From positions 496,001 to 560,000 of the forward strand of contig NZ_CP012697.1 in assembly GCF_001314225.1 (NCBI RefSeq): a stretch of DNA of 64,000 bases. Reading direction: 5' to 3'. Positions 26,626 to 34,794 of this stretch are shown here, piece by piece (the stretch's first letter is position 1; every line of letters starts with the position of its first letter). The position numbers and the translations under genes are program-made. The notes beneath the pieces were generated by a model. It did not search any database, was not told the DNA's origin, and was given only the letters and a program-made list of their open reading frames with translations. Source of the stretch: Microbacterium sp. No. 7 (lineage in GTDB: Bacteria; Actinomycetota; Actinomycetes; Actinomycetales; Microbacteriaceae).

Positions 26626-27450
26626 CTATCGCGTCGCCCAACGCTGTGCCGCGACGGCGCCGCCGTCGACGAGCAGGTCGGTGCCGGTGACGTAGGAGGC
26701 CTGCTCGCTCAGCAGGAAGGCCGCGGCGTCGGCGATCTCGGTCGCGGTGCCGGCGCGGCCGGCGGCGCTGAGGTCGAGCAGGGCGCGGATGCGCTCGCCC
26801 TGCGCACCGGACTCCTCGTGCCGGCCCATGCGGGTGATCGTGTGACCGGGGCTCAGCGAGTTCAGCCGCGCGCCGCGCCGGGCCCAGGCCAGGCTCGCCG
26901 CGGCGGTGCGGGCGCGGATGCCCCGCTTCGAGACGCGGTAGGCGTCGCCGGGGGTCAGCTCGTGCAGGCCCGCGCGCTCGATGACTCGGGGGAGCTCGTC
27001 GACGGGGGCGAGCGCGAGCGCGCGGCCGACCTCCTCGTCGATCGGCGGGGCGAAGTCGGCCGCCATGCTGCAGATCACGACGCCCGCGCCGCCGGGGGCG
27101 ATCACGTCGCCGAACGTCTCGATCACCCGTCCCACGCCGATGAGGTTGGTCGCGAGGATGACGCGTGCGTCTGACCCCGACGGGCTCACGCCGGAGGTCA
27201 CGACGACGCTGCGCACGGGGCCGAGCTCCTGGGCACGGGCGGCGAGGGCGTCGATCGAGGGGGCTTCGCACACATCGACGGCCTCGGCGACGGCGCCGAA
27301 GCCGTCGCCCTCGAGGCGCTCGGCGACGGCAGCCGCGTGCGCGCGGTCGAGGTCGGCGAGCAGGATCCGGCGGCCGGCGCCGCCGCGGCGGGCGATCGCC
27401 TCGCCCATGCCGCCCGCGCCGACGATCACGGTCACGTCGTGTCGCAACAT
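26626..27450 (-). CDS. SDR-family oxidoreductase
   Basis: A 274-residue SDR with a degenerate cofactor loop (VGAGGMGEAIARR rather than TGxxxGxG) and the active-site DAYRVSKRG (Tyr-x3-Lys) around residue 165. SLSPGHTITRM and ASYVTGTDLLVDGG close the fold. The segment between the loop and active site is unusually long and resembles 3-alpha-hydroxysteroid dehydrogenase/carbonyl reductase-type SDRs, acting on ring ketones or alcohols. The ATG MLRHDVTV was chosen as the first residue of the Rossmann strand; a longer start in the AT-rich promoter is less likely. Confidence 0.82.
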   Translation of the reverse strand: MLRHDVTVIVGAGGMGEAIARRGGAGRRILLADLDRAHAAAVAERLEGDGFGAVAEAVDVCEAPSIDALAARAQELGPVRSVVVTSGVSPSGSDARVILATNLIGVGRVIETFGDVIAPGGAGVVICSMAADFAPPIDEEVGRALALAPVDELPRVIERAGLHELTPGDAYRVSKRGIRARTAAASLAWARRGARLNSLSPGHTITRMGRHEESGAQGERIRALLDLSAAGRAGTATEIADAAAFLLSEQASYVTGTDLLVDGGAVAAQRWATR

Positions 27451-27558
27451 TCGTCCGCTCTCTTCGATCGGGCCCCGTCCGTGCGGACCGGGCCGCCCGG
27501 GCACGTCCCGGTGAGCTTCCATAATAGATGAATCAATAAGCTATTTGGTTCAGCGAGG

Positions 27559-28593
27559 TCACACGCCCAGCAGGGCGTAGCTGTCGAGGTCGTCGACGGC
27601 CGTCACGAGGCGCTGCGAGAACTCCTCGGTGATGGGCCGGGCCACGCGGCGTGTGACGGCCCAGAGGTAGTAGCCGTAGATCATCCCCGCGCGGTACGAG
27701 TCCCATGCGGTCGTCGCGGGCGGCGCGTCGACGCCGCGCGCCCGCAGGGCGTCGAGGTACGACTCCAGCAGTGCGCGCTCGTGGGAGCGGCGCTGCTCGA
27801 CGCTCAGTGCCGCACCCACGTGGTAGGCGACGTCGATCGCCCAGGTGCTGCGCTGCAGCACCTGCCAGTCGATCAGGGCCATGCGGCCGTCGATTGTGTA
27901 CAGGTTGCCCGCGTGCGCGTCGCCGTGCACGAGCGTGCGCACGTCGCCCCGGCCCCGCTCCGCGAGCGCGCGGATGCCGTGGTGCAGTCGTTCGGCGTCG
28001 GCGAGACCGGGGTGCGTGGCGAACCGGCCGTCGTCCATGAGGAGCTGCAGGTCGGTCGCGGGCATCAGCGGCGTGTCTGCGAGCGACTGGAGCCAGTCGC
28101 CGACCCAGGGCACGTCGTCGAGCCCCGACTCGTGCCAGTGCGCGGCGTGCAGCGTCGCGAGCGCGGCGAGGCTGTCGCGGGCCTGCTCGGGGGAGTAGGG
28201 CTCCAGGGCCGACAGGAAGCGGCCGCCCCGTGCGACGACGTCGTCCATGATCAGCAGGCCGTGGCCGCTCGCCTCGTCGATCCGCGCGTAGCGGGCGTGC
28301 GGCACCACGATGTCGAGCCGCGGCGCGATCTCGCGGTAGAACCGCACCTCGTTCTGGGTGCTCCGGGCCCGGTTGGCCGGGAGCGGGTCGTGGTCGAAGA
28401 ACCCCTTCACGCAGAGCGACTGCGAGGGGAGGGCGTCGTCGAGGTCGATACGCAGGCGCACCTTCGTGGCGACGGTCTTGATGGTCTCGACGACCTCGAC
28501 GGCGCGCACGGGCAGGTCGAGGCTCGCGGACAGCCACGCGGGATCGAGGATCTCGTCTACGGCGGTGGGGGCGGGATTGATCGTGGCGGGCAT
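27559..28593 (-). CDS. APH-fold phosphotransferase 1
   Basis: A 344-residue kinase-like protein of the aminoglycoside/choline kinase fold. The catalytic loop VHGDAHAGNLY and the metal-binding IDWQ (in place of DFG) lie near 220-240. ICVKGFF-like LCVKGFFDHD supplies the ATP lysine, and LIMDDV lies between. All residues needed for phosphotransfer are present. In catabolic clusters such proteins phosphorylate small hydroxylated metabolites or hydroxyacyl-CoAs; the substrate here is unknown. It is read divergently from the second such kinase across a shared operator. Confidence 0.85.
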   Translation of the reverse strand: MPATINPAPTAVDEILDPAWLSASLDLPVRAVEVVETIKTVATKVRLRIDLDDALPSQSLCVKGFFDHDPLPANRARSTQNEVRFYREIAPRLDIVVPHARYARIDEASGHGLLIMDDVVARGGRFLSALEPYSPEQARDSLAALATLHAAHWHESGLDDVPWVGDWLQSLADTPLMPATDLQLLMDDGRFATHPGLADAERLHHGIRALAERGRGDVRTLVHGDAHAGNLYTIDGRMALIDWQVLQRSTWAIDVAYHVGAALSVEQRRSHERALLESYLDALRARGVDAPPATTAWDSYRAGMIYGYYLWAVTRRVARPITEEFSQRLVTAVDDLDSYALLGV

Positions 28594-28627
28594 GCGTCCG
28601 TCTCCTCATGATCTCCGAGAAATTGCT

Positions 28628-28645
28628 GACGCTGACGTCAGTGTC
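28628..28645. promoter_or_regulatory. 18-bp palindromic operator, copy 1
   Basis: GACGCTGACGTCAGTGTC is a near-perfect palindrome (one mismatched pair). It ends three bases before a TATAGT -10 box (28649-28654) of the rightward kinase promoter, inside the -35/-10 spacer. Fifteen of 18 bases recur at 36387-36404. It lies between divergent kinase genes, so binding there could repress both. Confidence 0.72.
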
Positions 28646-28687
28646 CTCTATAGTAGTCACGACGGACCCCGGATGCGAGGAGGCACA

Positions 28688-29767
28688 ATGTCCGGCTCGA
28701 AGCGCGAATCGGAGATGATCGTCGCTCCCGCGCAGCGCGATCTCGGAGAGCTCGCCCGGCAGTTGACGGCCTGGCTCCAGGCACGGCTGGGCGTGCGCGA
28801 GGTGCGCGTGCGCGACCTCTCCTACCCCCGCGGCGCGGGTCAGTCGCACGAGACGATCCTGTTCTCGGCGGCATGGGACGACGCCGACGGCGCCCACGAC
28901 CGGGGTCTCGTCGTGCGCATCAAGCCGACGGCCTTCACGGTGTTCTACGACGACCTGTTCGAGGAGCAGTTCCGGCTGATGCGGGTGCTTCACGAGTCCG
29001 GCCGCGTGCGCGTCGCCCCGACGCTCTGGCTGGAGGACGACCCCGAGATCCTCGGCGCGCCCTTCTTCGTGATGGAGCGGCTCTCCGGCCGCGTCGCCGT
29101 GTCGCATCCGCCCTACACCGACGTGGGCTGGGTCGCCGAGGCGAGCCCCGCCGAACGCGAGCGGCTCTTCCGCAACAGCATCCGCGAGCTTGCCGCGATC
29201 TCGTCGATCCCGCTGGACAGCGTCGGCTTCCTCGCCGGGCCCGGCGGCGTCACGGGCATGGAGCAGGAATGGGATCGGTGGACGCGCTTCCTCGACCGCA
29301 TCGACCGGCACGGGCGCCCCGCGCCCGTGCATCGCCGCGTGTGGGAGAGGCTCAGGGACACGATGCCCGGCAACCGGCCCGCGGGCCTCGTCTGGGGGGA
29401 CGCGCGCCTCGGCAACGTTATGGTCGACGACGACTTCGAGGTCGTCGCGCTGATGGACTGGGAGCAGCCGTCGCTCGGCGGCGCGCTGCACGACCTGGGC
29501 TGGTGGCTCGTCAACCAGCGCACCAAGATCTTCCAGCGCGGCGGCCGGCCGTTCGAGGGCATGCCCGACGCGGAGACCACCGCGGCCCTGTGGCGGGAGC
29601 ACACCGGCATCCCGACCGACGGGCTGGAATGGTACGAGGCGTTCGCGGGGTTCAAGACCGCGTGTCTCGCCGTGAACATGATCGACCTGCGCGCCGGCGC
29701 GGTCGACGAGCGGGGCGTCGCGCAGACCGACCAGCTGCGCGTCGTCCGCGAGCTGACGGGGGTGTGA
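28688..29767 (+). CDS. APH-fold phosphotransferase 2 (ACAD10/11 kinase-like)
   Basis: A 359-residue kinase-like protein. RGAGQSHETILF opens the N-lobe, LVVRIKPT has the ATP lysine, FFVMERLSG is the hinge, WGDARLGNVMVDD the catalytic loop and LMDWEQPSLG the metal-binding motif. The WGDxRLGN and DWE forms are characteristic of the subgroup related to the kinase domains of ACAD10/ACAD11 and to LvaA, which phosphorylate 4-hydroxyacyl-CoA. GAGGAGG precedes the ATG. It is followed four bases later by the reductase gene, so the two are co-transcribed. Confidence 0.88.
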   Translation: MSGSKRESEMIVAPAQRDLGELARQLTAWLQARLGVREVRVRDLSYPRGAGQSHETILFSAAWDDADGAHDRGLVVRIKPTAFTVFYDDLFEEQFRLMRVLHESGRVRVAPTLWLEDDPEILGAPFFVMERLSGRVAVSHPPYTDVGWVAEASPAERERLFRNSIRELAAISSIPLDSVGFLAGPGGVTGMEQEWDRWTRFLDRIDRHGRPAPVHRRVWERLRDTMPGNRPAGLVWGDARLGNVMVDDDFEVVALMDWEQPSLGGALHDLGWWLVNQRTKIFQRGGRPFEGMPDAETTAALWREHTGIPTDGLEWYEAFAGFKTACLAVNMIDLRAGAVDERGVAQTDQLRVVRELTGV

Positions 29768-29770
29768 CGG

Positions 29771-30721
29771 ATGCCCGTGTCACAGACCATCAAGCTGCGC
29801 GTCCGCTCCGCCGAGCTCGTCGCCGAGGGCGTCCGGCAGCTCGAGCTCGAGTCGATGGCGGGTCTCGACCTGCCGCCGTGGCAGCCGGGCGCGCACATCG
29901 AGGTGAGGCTTCCGTCGGGTCTCGTGCGGCACTACTCGCTGTGCGGAGACCCGGCCGACCGCAAGGTCTACCGCATCGCGGTGCTGAGGGAGGCCGCGGG
30001 GCGGGGCGGGTCGATCGAGCTGCACGACGCGGTCGCCGCGGGCGACGCGATCGAGGTGCGCACGCCGCGCAACAACTTCGAGCTGCACCCGGCCGGCGGC
30101 TACCTCTTCCTCGGCGGCGGCATCGGCGTGACGCCGCTCATCCCGATGATGCGCGAGGCCGACGAGAAGGGCATTCCGTGGCGGCTCGTGTACGGCGGCC
30201 GTTCCCGTTCGTCGATGGCGTACGTCACGGCGCTGCAGGCCGAGCACGGCGAGCAGGTCGCGGTCTCGGCCGACGACGCCGAGGGCCGGCCCGACTTCGC
30301 CGCCCTGCTCGACGCGCTCGTTCCCGGCACCGCCGTCTACGCGTGCGGTCCGACCCCCATGCTCGACCTGCTCGCCGCGATGGCGGTCGAGCGCGAGCCC
30401 GCGGTCGACCTGCACCTGGAGCGCTTCGCGGTCGACGCGGTCGACATCACGGGCGAGCCCTTCGAGGCCGAGCTCACGCGCAGCGGGGTCACGATCGAGG
30501 TCGGGTCCGACGAGACCCTGCTCGGCGCCATGCTCCAGCGCGGCCTCAACGCCCCGTACTCGTGCGAGAACGGATACTGCGGAACCTGCGAGGCCGTCGT
30601 GCTCGAGGGCGAGCCCGACCATCGGGACACCTATCTGACCGATGACGAGAAGGCGGACGGCTTCACCATGATGATCTGCGTCAGCCGGTGCGCCGGCCGC
30701 CGCATCGTCCTGGACCTCTGA
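29771..30721 (+). CDS. Phthalate-dioxygenase-reductase-type oxidoreductase (FMN, NAD, C-terminal [2Fe-2S])
   Basis: A 316-residue three-domain electron carrier. RHYSLCGDP (about 56-64) binds FMN, GGGIGVTPLIPMM and YACGPTPMLDLL form the NAD-binding half, and the C-terminal plant-type ferredoxin has CENGYCGTCEAVV plus a final Cys in MMICVSRC. Such reductases feed Rieske oxygenases or demethylases (VanB, PDR). No Rieske alpha subunit is in the window, so its partner is elsewhere or may be the FAD enzyme encoded next or a P450. It is co-transcribed between the kinase and FAD-oxidoreductase genes. Confidence 0.92.
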   Translation: MPVSQTIKLRVRSAELVAEGVRQLELESMAGLDLPPWQPGAHIEVRLPSGLVRHYSLCGDPADRKVYRIAVLREAAGRGGSIELHDAVAAGDAIEVRTPRNNFELHPAGGYLFLGGGIGVTPLIPMMREADEKGIPWRLVYGGRSRSSMAYVTALQAEHGEQVAVSADDAEGRPDFAALLDALVPGTAVYACGPTPMLDLLAAMAVEREPAVDLHLERFAVDAVDITGEPFEAELTRSGVTIEVGSDETLLGAMLQRGLNAPYSCENGYCGTCEAVVLEGEPDHRDTYLTDDEKADGFTMMICVSRCAGRRIVLDL

Positions 30722-30742
30722 CCCGAACTGGAAGGACAAGCA

Positions 30743-32146
30743 ATGGCCACATTCGAACACGCGATCGTCCTCGGCGGCAGCGTCGCCGGGCTGCTCGCGG
30801 CCACCGCGCTGAGCCCGCACTTCGAGCGGGTGACGATCGTCGACCGCGACGAGCTCCTCGTCGAGGGGCCGGAGGCGCGGCTCGGGCGTCGCGGCGTGCC
30901 GCAGTCGAACCAGATCCACCACATGCTGCTGCTGGGCAAGCAGAAGGTCGAGGCGCTGCTGCCCGGCTTCGAGCAGGAGCTCATCGACCTGGGCTGCGAG
31001 CGCTACGACGACACCGCCGACTTCGCCCAGTGGGCGGGCGGCGCCTGGCGCATCCGCGTGCCCTCCGAGCTGCAGATCATCGCGTTCCAGCGTCCGCTCT
31101 TCGAGTGGGCGCTGCGCCGTCGCGTGCTCGCGCTGCCCAACGTGGTCACGGTCAAGGGCATGGCGGCGGGCCTCCTCGCCGAGGAGGGCGACGCGCGCGT
31201 CATCGGCGCGAAGGTGCGCGGCGTCGAGGGCGGCACGCTCACGGGCGACCTCGTCGTCGACGCGACGGGCCGCGGGTCGCGATCGGCCAACTGGATCGAG
31301 GACCTCGGCTACGAGAAGCCCGAGGAGCGGCACCTGCGCATCTACATGGGGTACTCGACGTTCACGGCGCGCTTCCCCGAGGGCGTGCTGCCGCACGGGC
31401 TGGCGGGCATCATGGTCACCGGCTCGCCCGAGAACCCGCGCGGCGGCTCGATCCGGCCCGCGGGCGGCGGCCTGCACGACGTCGTGGCCTACGGCATGCT
31501 CAAGAACTACCCGCCCGACGACTTCGACTCGGTCATGGAGTTCTTCCGCAAGCTCGACAGCCCCCTGATCTCCCAGTACGTCAGCCGGGCCGAGATCCTC
31601 AGCGAGGTCGCTCCGTACCAGATGCCCGGCAATCAGCGCCGCATGTGGGAGGACCTGACGCGACGCCCCGAGGGGTTCGTCGTCGTCGGCGACGCCGTGA
31701 CCTCGTTCAACCCGCGGTACGGGCAGGGCATGACGATGGCCTCGCTCGGCGCGACCGTGCTCGGCGAGCAGCTCGCGGGACGCACCGTGATCGACGGCCT
31801 CGCCGACGCGGTGCAGACGGCGCTCGGCCCGTGGGCCGACATGGCGTTCAACCTCGCCTACTCGCTCGACTCGCAGTACCCCGACGCGGAGTACGAGAAC
31901 CTCGAGCCCCCGTCGGCCCGGGACAAGGCGCGGGCGCGTGCCCTCACGGCGGCGCAGACCGAGGAGGCGCACGTGCTGATCGCCGCGAAGTCGGCGTCGC
32001 TGACGATGGACCCGTCGTACATGCAGGCGCCCGACGTCGTCGCGACCATCGACGAGTGGATCGCATCGGGGCGTCGACCCCGGCCGGAGGCCACCGACCC
32101 GCTCGAGCCGCCTCGACTGACGCTCGCACCCGCTTCGGCCGCCTGA
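30743..32146 (+). CDS. FAD-dependent oxidoreductase, aromatic-hydroxylase/squalene-epoxidase-like
   Basis: A 467-residue flavoprotein of the p-hydroxybenzoate hydroxylase fold. The ADP-binding motif is VLGGSVAGLLAATAL at 9-23, the DG-like motif reads VVDATGRGSRS near 172, and the second FAD motif is VVGDAVTSFNPRYGQGMT near 315. The motif order fits hydroxylation or epoxidation of a lipophilic ring compound, but substrate-side residues give no clue. It begins 21 bases after the reductase gene (AAGGACAAGC before ATG) and ends 24 bases before the tetR start. Confidence 0.85.
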   Translation: MATFEHAIVLGGSVAGLLAATALSPHFERVTIVDRDELLVEGPEARLGRRGVPQSNQIHHMLLLGKQKVEALLPGFEQELIDLGCERYDDTADFAQWAGGAWRIRVPSELQIIAFQRPLFEWALRRRVLALPNVVTVKGMAAGLLAEEGDARVIGAKVRGVEGGTLTGDLVVDATGRGSRSANWIEDLGYEKPEERHLRIYMGYSTFTARFPEGVLPHGLAGIMVTGSPENPRGGSIRPAGGGLHDVVAYGMLKNYPPDDFDSVMEFFRKLDSPLISQYVSRAEILSEVAPYQMPGNQRRMWEDLTRRPEGFVVVGDAVTSFNPRYGQGMTMASLGATVLGEQLAGRTVIDGLADAVQTALGPWADMAFNLAYSLDSQYPDAEYENLEPPSARDKARARALTAAQTEEAHVLIAAKSASLTMDPSYMQAPDVVATIDEWIASGRRPRPEATDPLEPPRLTLAPASAA

Positions 32147-32170
32147 CGGCCGACGGGTTAGCCTGTCCGC

Positions 32171-32812
32171 ATGGCCAAGAAAGACGACGCTTCCCCGACG
32201 TTGCGCCGCACGCCGACGCAACGTCGGGGAAGCGGCGCAGAGACGCGCAACAAGCTCCTGATCTCCGCACGTCATCTCGCGGGAACGCGCTCGGTCGCCG
32301 ACATCACGGTCGAGGCCATCACACACGGTGCCGACGTGTCGCGCGCCGCGTTCTACATGTACTTCGAGAACAAGAGCGACATCTGCCACGAGGTCGCCCA
32401 GAACGCGCAGCTGGCGTTCCGCGGGCGCGCGGCCGACTTCACCGTGCACGACGACCTCAGGGAGACGATCGTCGACGGCACGCGCGCGTTCGTGCTCGGC
32501 TTCCGGCACGACCGGCCCGGCATGCGGATGCTCTACGACCTCTCGTACGGCGAGCAGAGCATCCGCCGGCTCGTGCACGAGCTGCGCGCCGAGACCTATG
32601 CCCGGTGGACCGGCATCCTCGGCGACGCCGTCGCGGCCGGCACGGCGCGGCAGCTCGACGACGTGCCCGGCGTGACGCGCCTGCTCTGCGGCATGATGGA
32701 GACCTTCTGCGTGCGCTCGATGCGCACGACGGAGTACCGGGGCACCCGGATGGACGCGCCGCGCGGCGCCGCGCAGGTCGCCGACCTGTGGTGGCGCGCC
32801 GTCGCCCCCTGA
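32171..32812 (+). CDS. TetR-family transcriptional regulator (EthR-like)
   Basis: A 213-residue regulator. The helix-turn-helix is ITVEAITHGADVSRAAFYMYF followed by ENKSDI (about 42-68), very close in pattern to EthR of mycobacteria, which controls the Baeyer-Villiger enzyme gene ethA. The C-terminal ligand domain has LLCGMMETFCVRSMR. It is the only regulator gene in the island and is flanked by two promoter regions with the same palindrome, so it is the natural candidate to bind them. The first 25 residues are basic and disordered, and their DNA holds a perfect inverted repeat. Confidence 0.9.
   Translation: MAKKDDASPTLRRTPTQRRGSGAETRNKLLISARHLAGTRSVADITVEAITHGADVSRAAFYMYFENKSDICHEVAQNAQLAFRGRAADFTVHDDLRETIVDGTRAFVLGFRHDRPGMRMLYDLSYGEQSIRRLVHELRAETYARWTGILGDAVAAGTARQLDDVPGVTRLLCGMMETFCVRSMRTTEYRGTRMDAPRGAAQVADLWWRAVAP
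32190..32232. repeat. 16-bp perfect inverted repeat inside the tetR 5' coding region
   Basis: CTTCCCCGACGTTGCG (32190-32205) is exactly complementary to CGCAACGTCGGGGAAG (32217-32232) with an 11-base loop. It covers codons 7-21 of tetR, the unstructured basic tail. A stable mRNA hairpin there, or an operator in DNA, could limit expression of the regulator. Confidence 0.85.
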
Positions 32813-32861
32813 GACAGCGGCCGGCTCAGGGATCGGCTGTGCGCTCGGAGCCGTGCGCTCC

Positions 32862-34007
32862 TCAGAGCGTCGCGGCGAACCGCCGCAGCGTCTGCACGAG
32901 CAGGTCGGGCGTCTCCAGCGCGGCGAAGTGGGCCCCCGCGGGCATGTCGGCCCAGTACGTGACGTTGTACTCCTCCTCGGTCCAGTGCCGCAGCGCGGGG
33001 ACGATGTCGTGCGGCCACACCGAGACGCCCGTCGGCGTCGTCACGAAGGGGCGCCGCCCCATGCGCGCCTCGCCGTACCCCGACTGGTAGAAGCGCGCGG
33101 CGGAGCCGCCCGTGCGGGTGAACCAGTACAGCGAGGCGGCCGTGAGGACGTCGTCGTCGGCGACTGGGTGACCGGGATCGGTCCACTCGTGGAACTTCTC
33201 GCCGACCCAGGCCAGCTGCGCGATCGGCGAGTCGATCAGCATGTACGAGAGCGTCTGCGGGCGCGTCGCCTGCAGCAGCGCGTAGGCGGACATGTCCGCC
33301 AGATAGTGCGCCTGCCTGCGCTTGGCGTCGGCCTCCGCCTCGGAGGCCGAGGGCTCGTGCTGGCGCTTCCCCGCCTGGCGCACGCCGCCGAGGTTCAGGT
33401 GGATCGCCCGCACGTGCGCGGGGTCGAGCACGGCCAGGTCGGACGAGATGTGGAATCCGAGATCCGCGCCGTGCGCGACGTAGCCGGTGTGGCCGAGCCG
33501 TGCCATCAGCTCGGCGAAGGCGCGCGCGATGCGGGCAGAGGTCCAGCCGCGCTCGGTCGTCGGCCCCGAGAAGGCGTAGCCGGGCACCGACGGCACGACG
33601 ACGTGGAAGGCGACGTCGTCGGACGAGGGGGGCGACGTGAGCGCGTCGATCACGGGCTCGAACTCCGCGAAGGTGCTCGGCCACCCGTGCAGCAGGAGCA
33701 GCGGGATCGCGTCCGCGCGCGCCGACGGAGCGACGACGGCGTGGATGCGCTGGCCGTCGATGACGGTCGTGATCTGCCGCCTGCGGTTCAGGCGCTCCTC
33801 GACGGCGCGCCAGTCGTAGCCGTCGAGCCAGCGCTCGACGAGACGGTGCATCGCCTGCGGCGTGATCCCGTCGGACCACGCCGCGTCCGCGAGCTCCTCG
33901 GTCCAGCGCGCCGACCGCAGCCGGCGGTGCAGGTCGTCGAGCTCCTCGTCGGAGACGGCGATGCGGAACTCCTGCAGCGACGTGTCCGCCGCGGTCGCGT
34001 CGGTCAT
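32862..34007 (-). CDS. Epoxide hydrolase (EHN-domain alpha/beta hydrolase)
   Basis: A 381-residue enzyme of the microsomal-type epoxide hydrolase family. The EHN lid domain is at the start (FRIAVSDEELDDLHRRLRSARW). LLLLHGWPSTFAEF holds the oxyanion HGWP, the nucleophile is the Asp of HGADLGFHI, YWFTRTGGSAARFY gives the ring-opening tyrosines, and the final His is in PAGAHFAALE. It adds water to an epoxide to give a diol, consistent with a terpene or cyclic-alkene route in which a P450 or FAD enzyme makes the epoxide. It is the last gene of a leftward operon with SDR and monooxygenase genes. Confidence 0.9.
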   Translation of the reverse strand: MTDATAADTSLQEFRIAVSDEELDDLHRRLRSARWTEELADAAWSDGITPQAMHRLVERWLDGYDWRAVEERLNRRRQITTVIDGQRIHAVVAPSARADAIPLLLLHGWPSTFAEFEPVIDALTSPPSSDDVAFHVVVPSVPGYAFSGPTTERGWTSARIARAFAELMARLGHTGYVAHGADLGFHISSDLAVLDPAHVRAIHLNLGGVRQAGKRQHEPSASEAEADAKRRQAHYLADMSAYALLQATRPQTLSYMLIDSPIAQLAWVGEKFHEWTDPGHPVADDDVLTAASLYWFTRTGGSAARFYQSGYGEARMGRRPFVTTPTGVSVWPHDIVPALRHWTEEEYNVTYWADMPAGAHFAALETPDLLVQTLRRFAATL

Positions 34008-34017
34008 CGTGCCGGCC

Positions 34018-34794
34018 TCACGCGGGCATGTGGCGGCCGCCGGAGATCACGAGGATCTGACCGGTGATGAACCGCGCGTCGTCGCTCGCGAAGAACACCA
34101 CGGCGCCCGCGAGGTCCTCGGGCTGGATGGCGCCCTTGATCGGCTGGGCCTCGACGAGGCGTTGCGCGTGCGCGGGGTCGACGGACTTCGAGAACGCCTC
34201 GGTGTGCGTGGGCCCGGGGGCGATGGCGTTCACCGTCACGCCCCAGTTGCCGAGCTGTGCCGCGGAGTACTTGGTGAGGCCGTTGACGCCCCACTTCGTC
34301 CACGAGTAGCTGAACGAGCGCAGGCCGGTGAACTCGTCGGTCGGGCCGTTGTAGGTGTAGTTGTACGCCGTGCCCGACGACTGGTTGATGACGCGGCCGT
34401 AGGGGCTCTTGACCAGGTGCGGCGCCGCGGCCCGCGTGACGAGCCAGACGCTCAGCAGGTTCACGTCCATCATCCGCTTGAGATAGGGGAAGGTGTCGTC
34501 CTCGGGCTTCCAGTCACCGAACAGGGCGGCGTTGTTGACGACGATGTCGATGCCGCCGAGACGTTCGGCGACCTCCTCGACCGCGGCGCCGACCGAGTCC
34601 TCGTCGGCGACGTCGGTCTTGATCGCGATGACCGTGCCGCGGTCCGACAGCTCCGTCGCCGTCTTCTCGGCGTTGTCGATGTCGAGGTCGAGGATGGCGA
34701 CGCTGGCGCCCTCGGCCAGCAGCCGCTCCACGTAGGCGCGGCCGATGCCGCGACCGCCTCCGGTCACGATCGCGCGACGACCTTCGAGCTTCAT
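34018..34794 (-). CDS. SDR-family oxidoreductase (3-oxoacyl reductase type)
   Basis: A 258-residue classical SDR: TGGGRGIGRAYVERL at 11-25, NNAA near 88, the catalytic Ser in INQSSGTAYNYT, and YSWTKWGVN (Tyr-x3-Lys). An insertion after the catalytic Ser (YNYTYNGPTDEFTGLRS) is unusual and would shape the active site. It overlaps the monooxygenase gene by ATGA, so it may supply the ketone that the monooxygenase converts to an ester or lactone. Confidence 0.9.
   Translation of the reverse strand: MKLEGRRAIVTGGGRGIGRAYVERLLAEGASVAILDLDIDNAEKTATELSDRGTVIAIKTDVADEDSVGAAVEEVAERLGGIDIVVNNAALFGDWKPEDDTFPYLKRMMDVNLLSVWLVTRAAAPHLVKSPYGRVINQSSGTAYNYTYNGPTDEFTGLRSFSYSWTKWGVNGLTKYSAAQLGNWGVTVNAIAPGPTHTEAFSKSVDPAHAQRLVEAQPIKGAIQPEDLAGAVVFFASDDARFITGQILVISGGRHMPA

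Noticed and set aside
29780..32578. A 932-codon minus-strand frame across the reductase and FAD oxidoreductase genes
   Set aside because: Repetitive Arg/Val/Asp/Glu/His composition without domains, exactly opposite genes with clear cofactor motifs. Long antisense frames are expected at 72% G+C.
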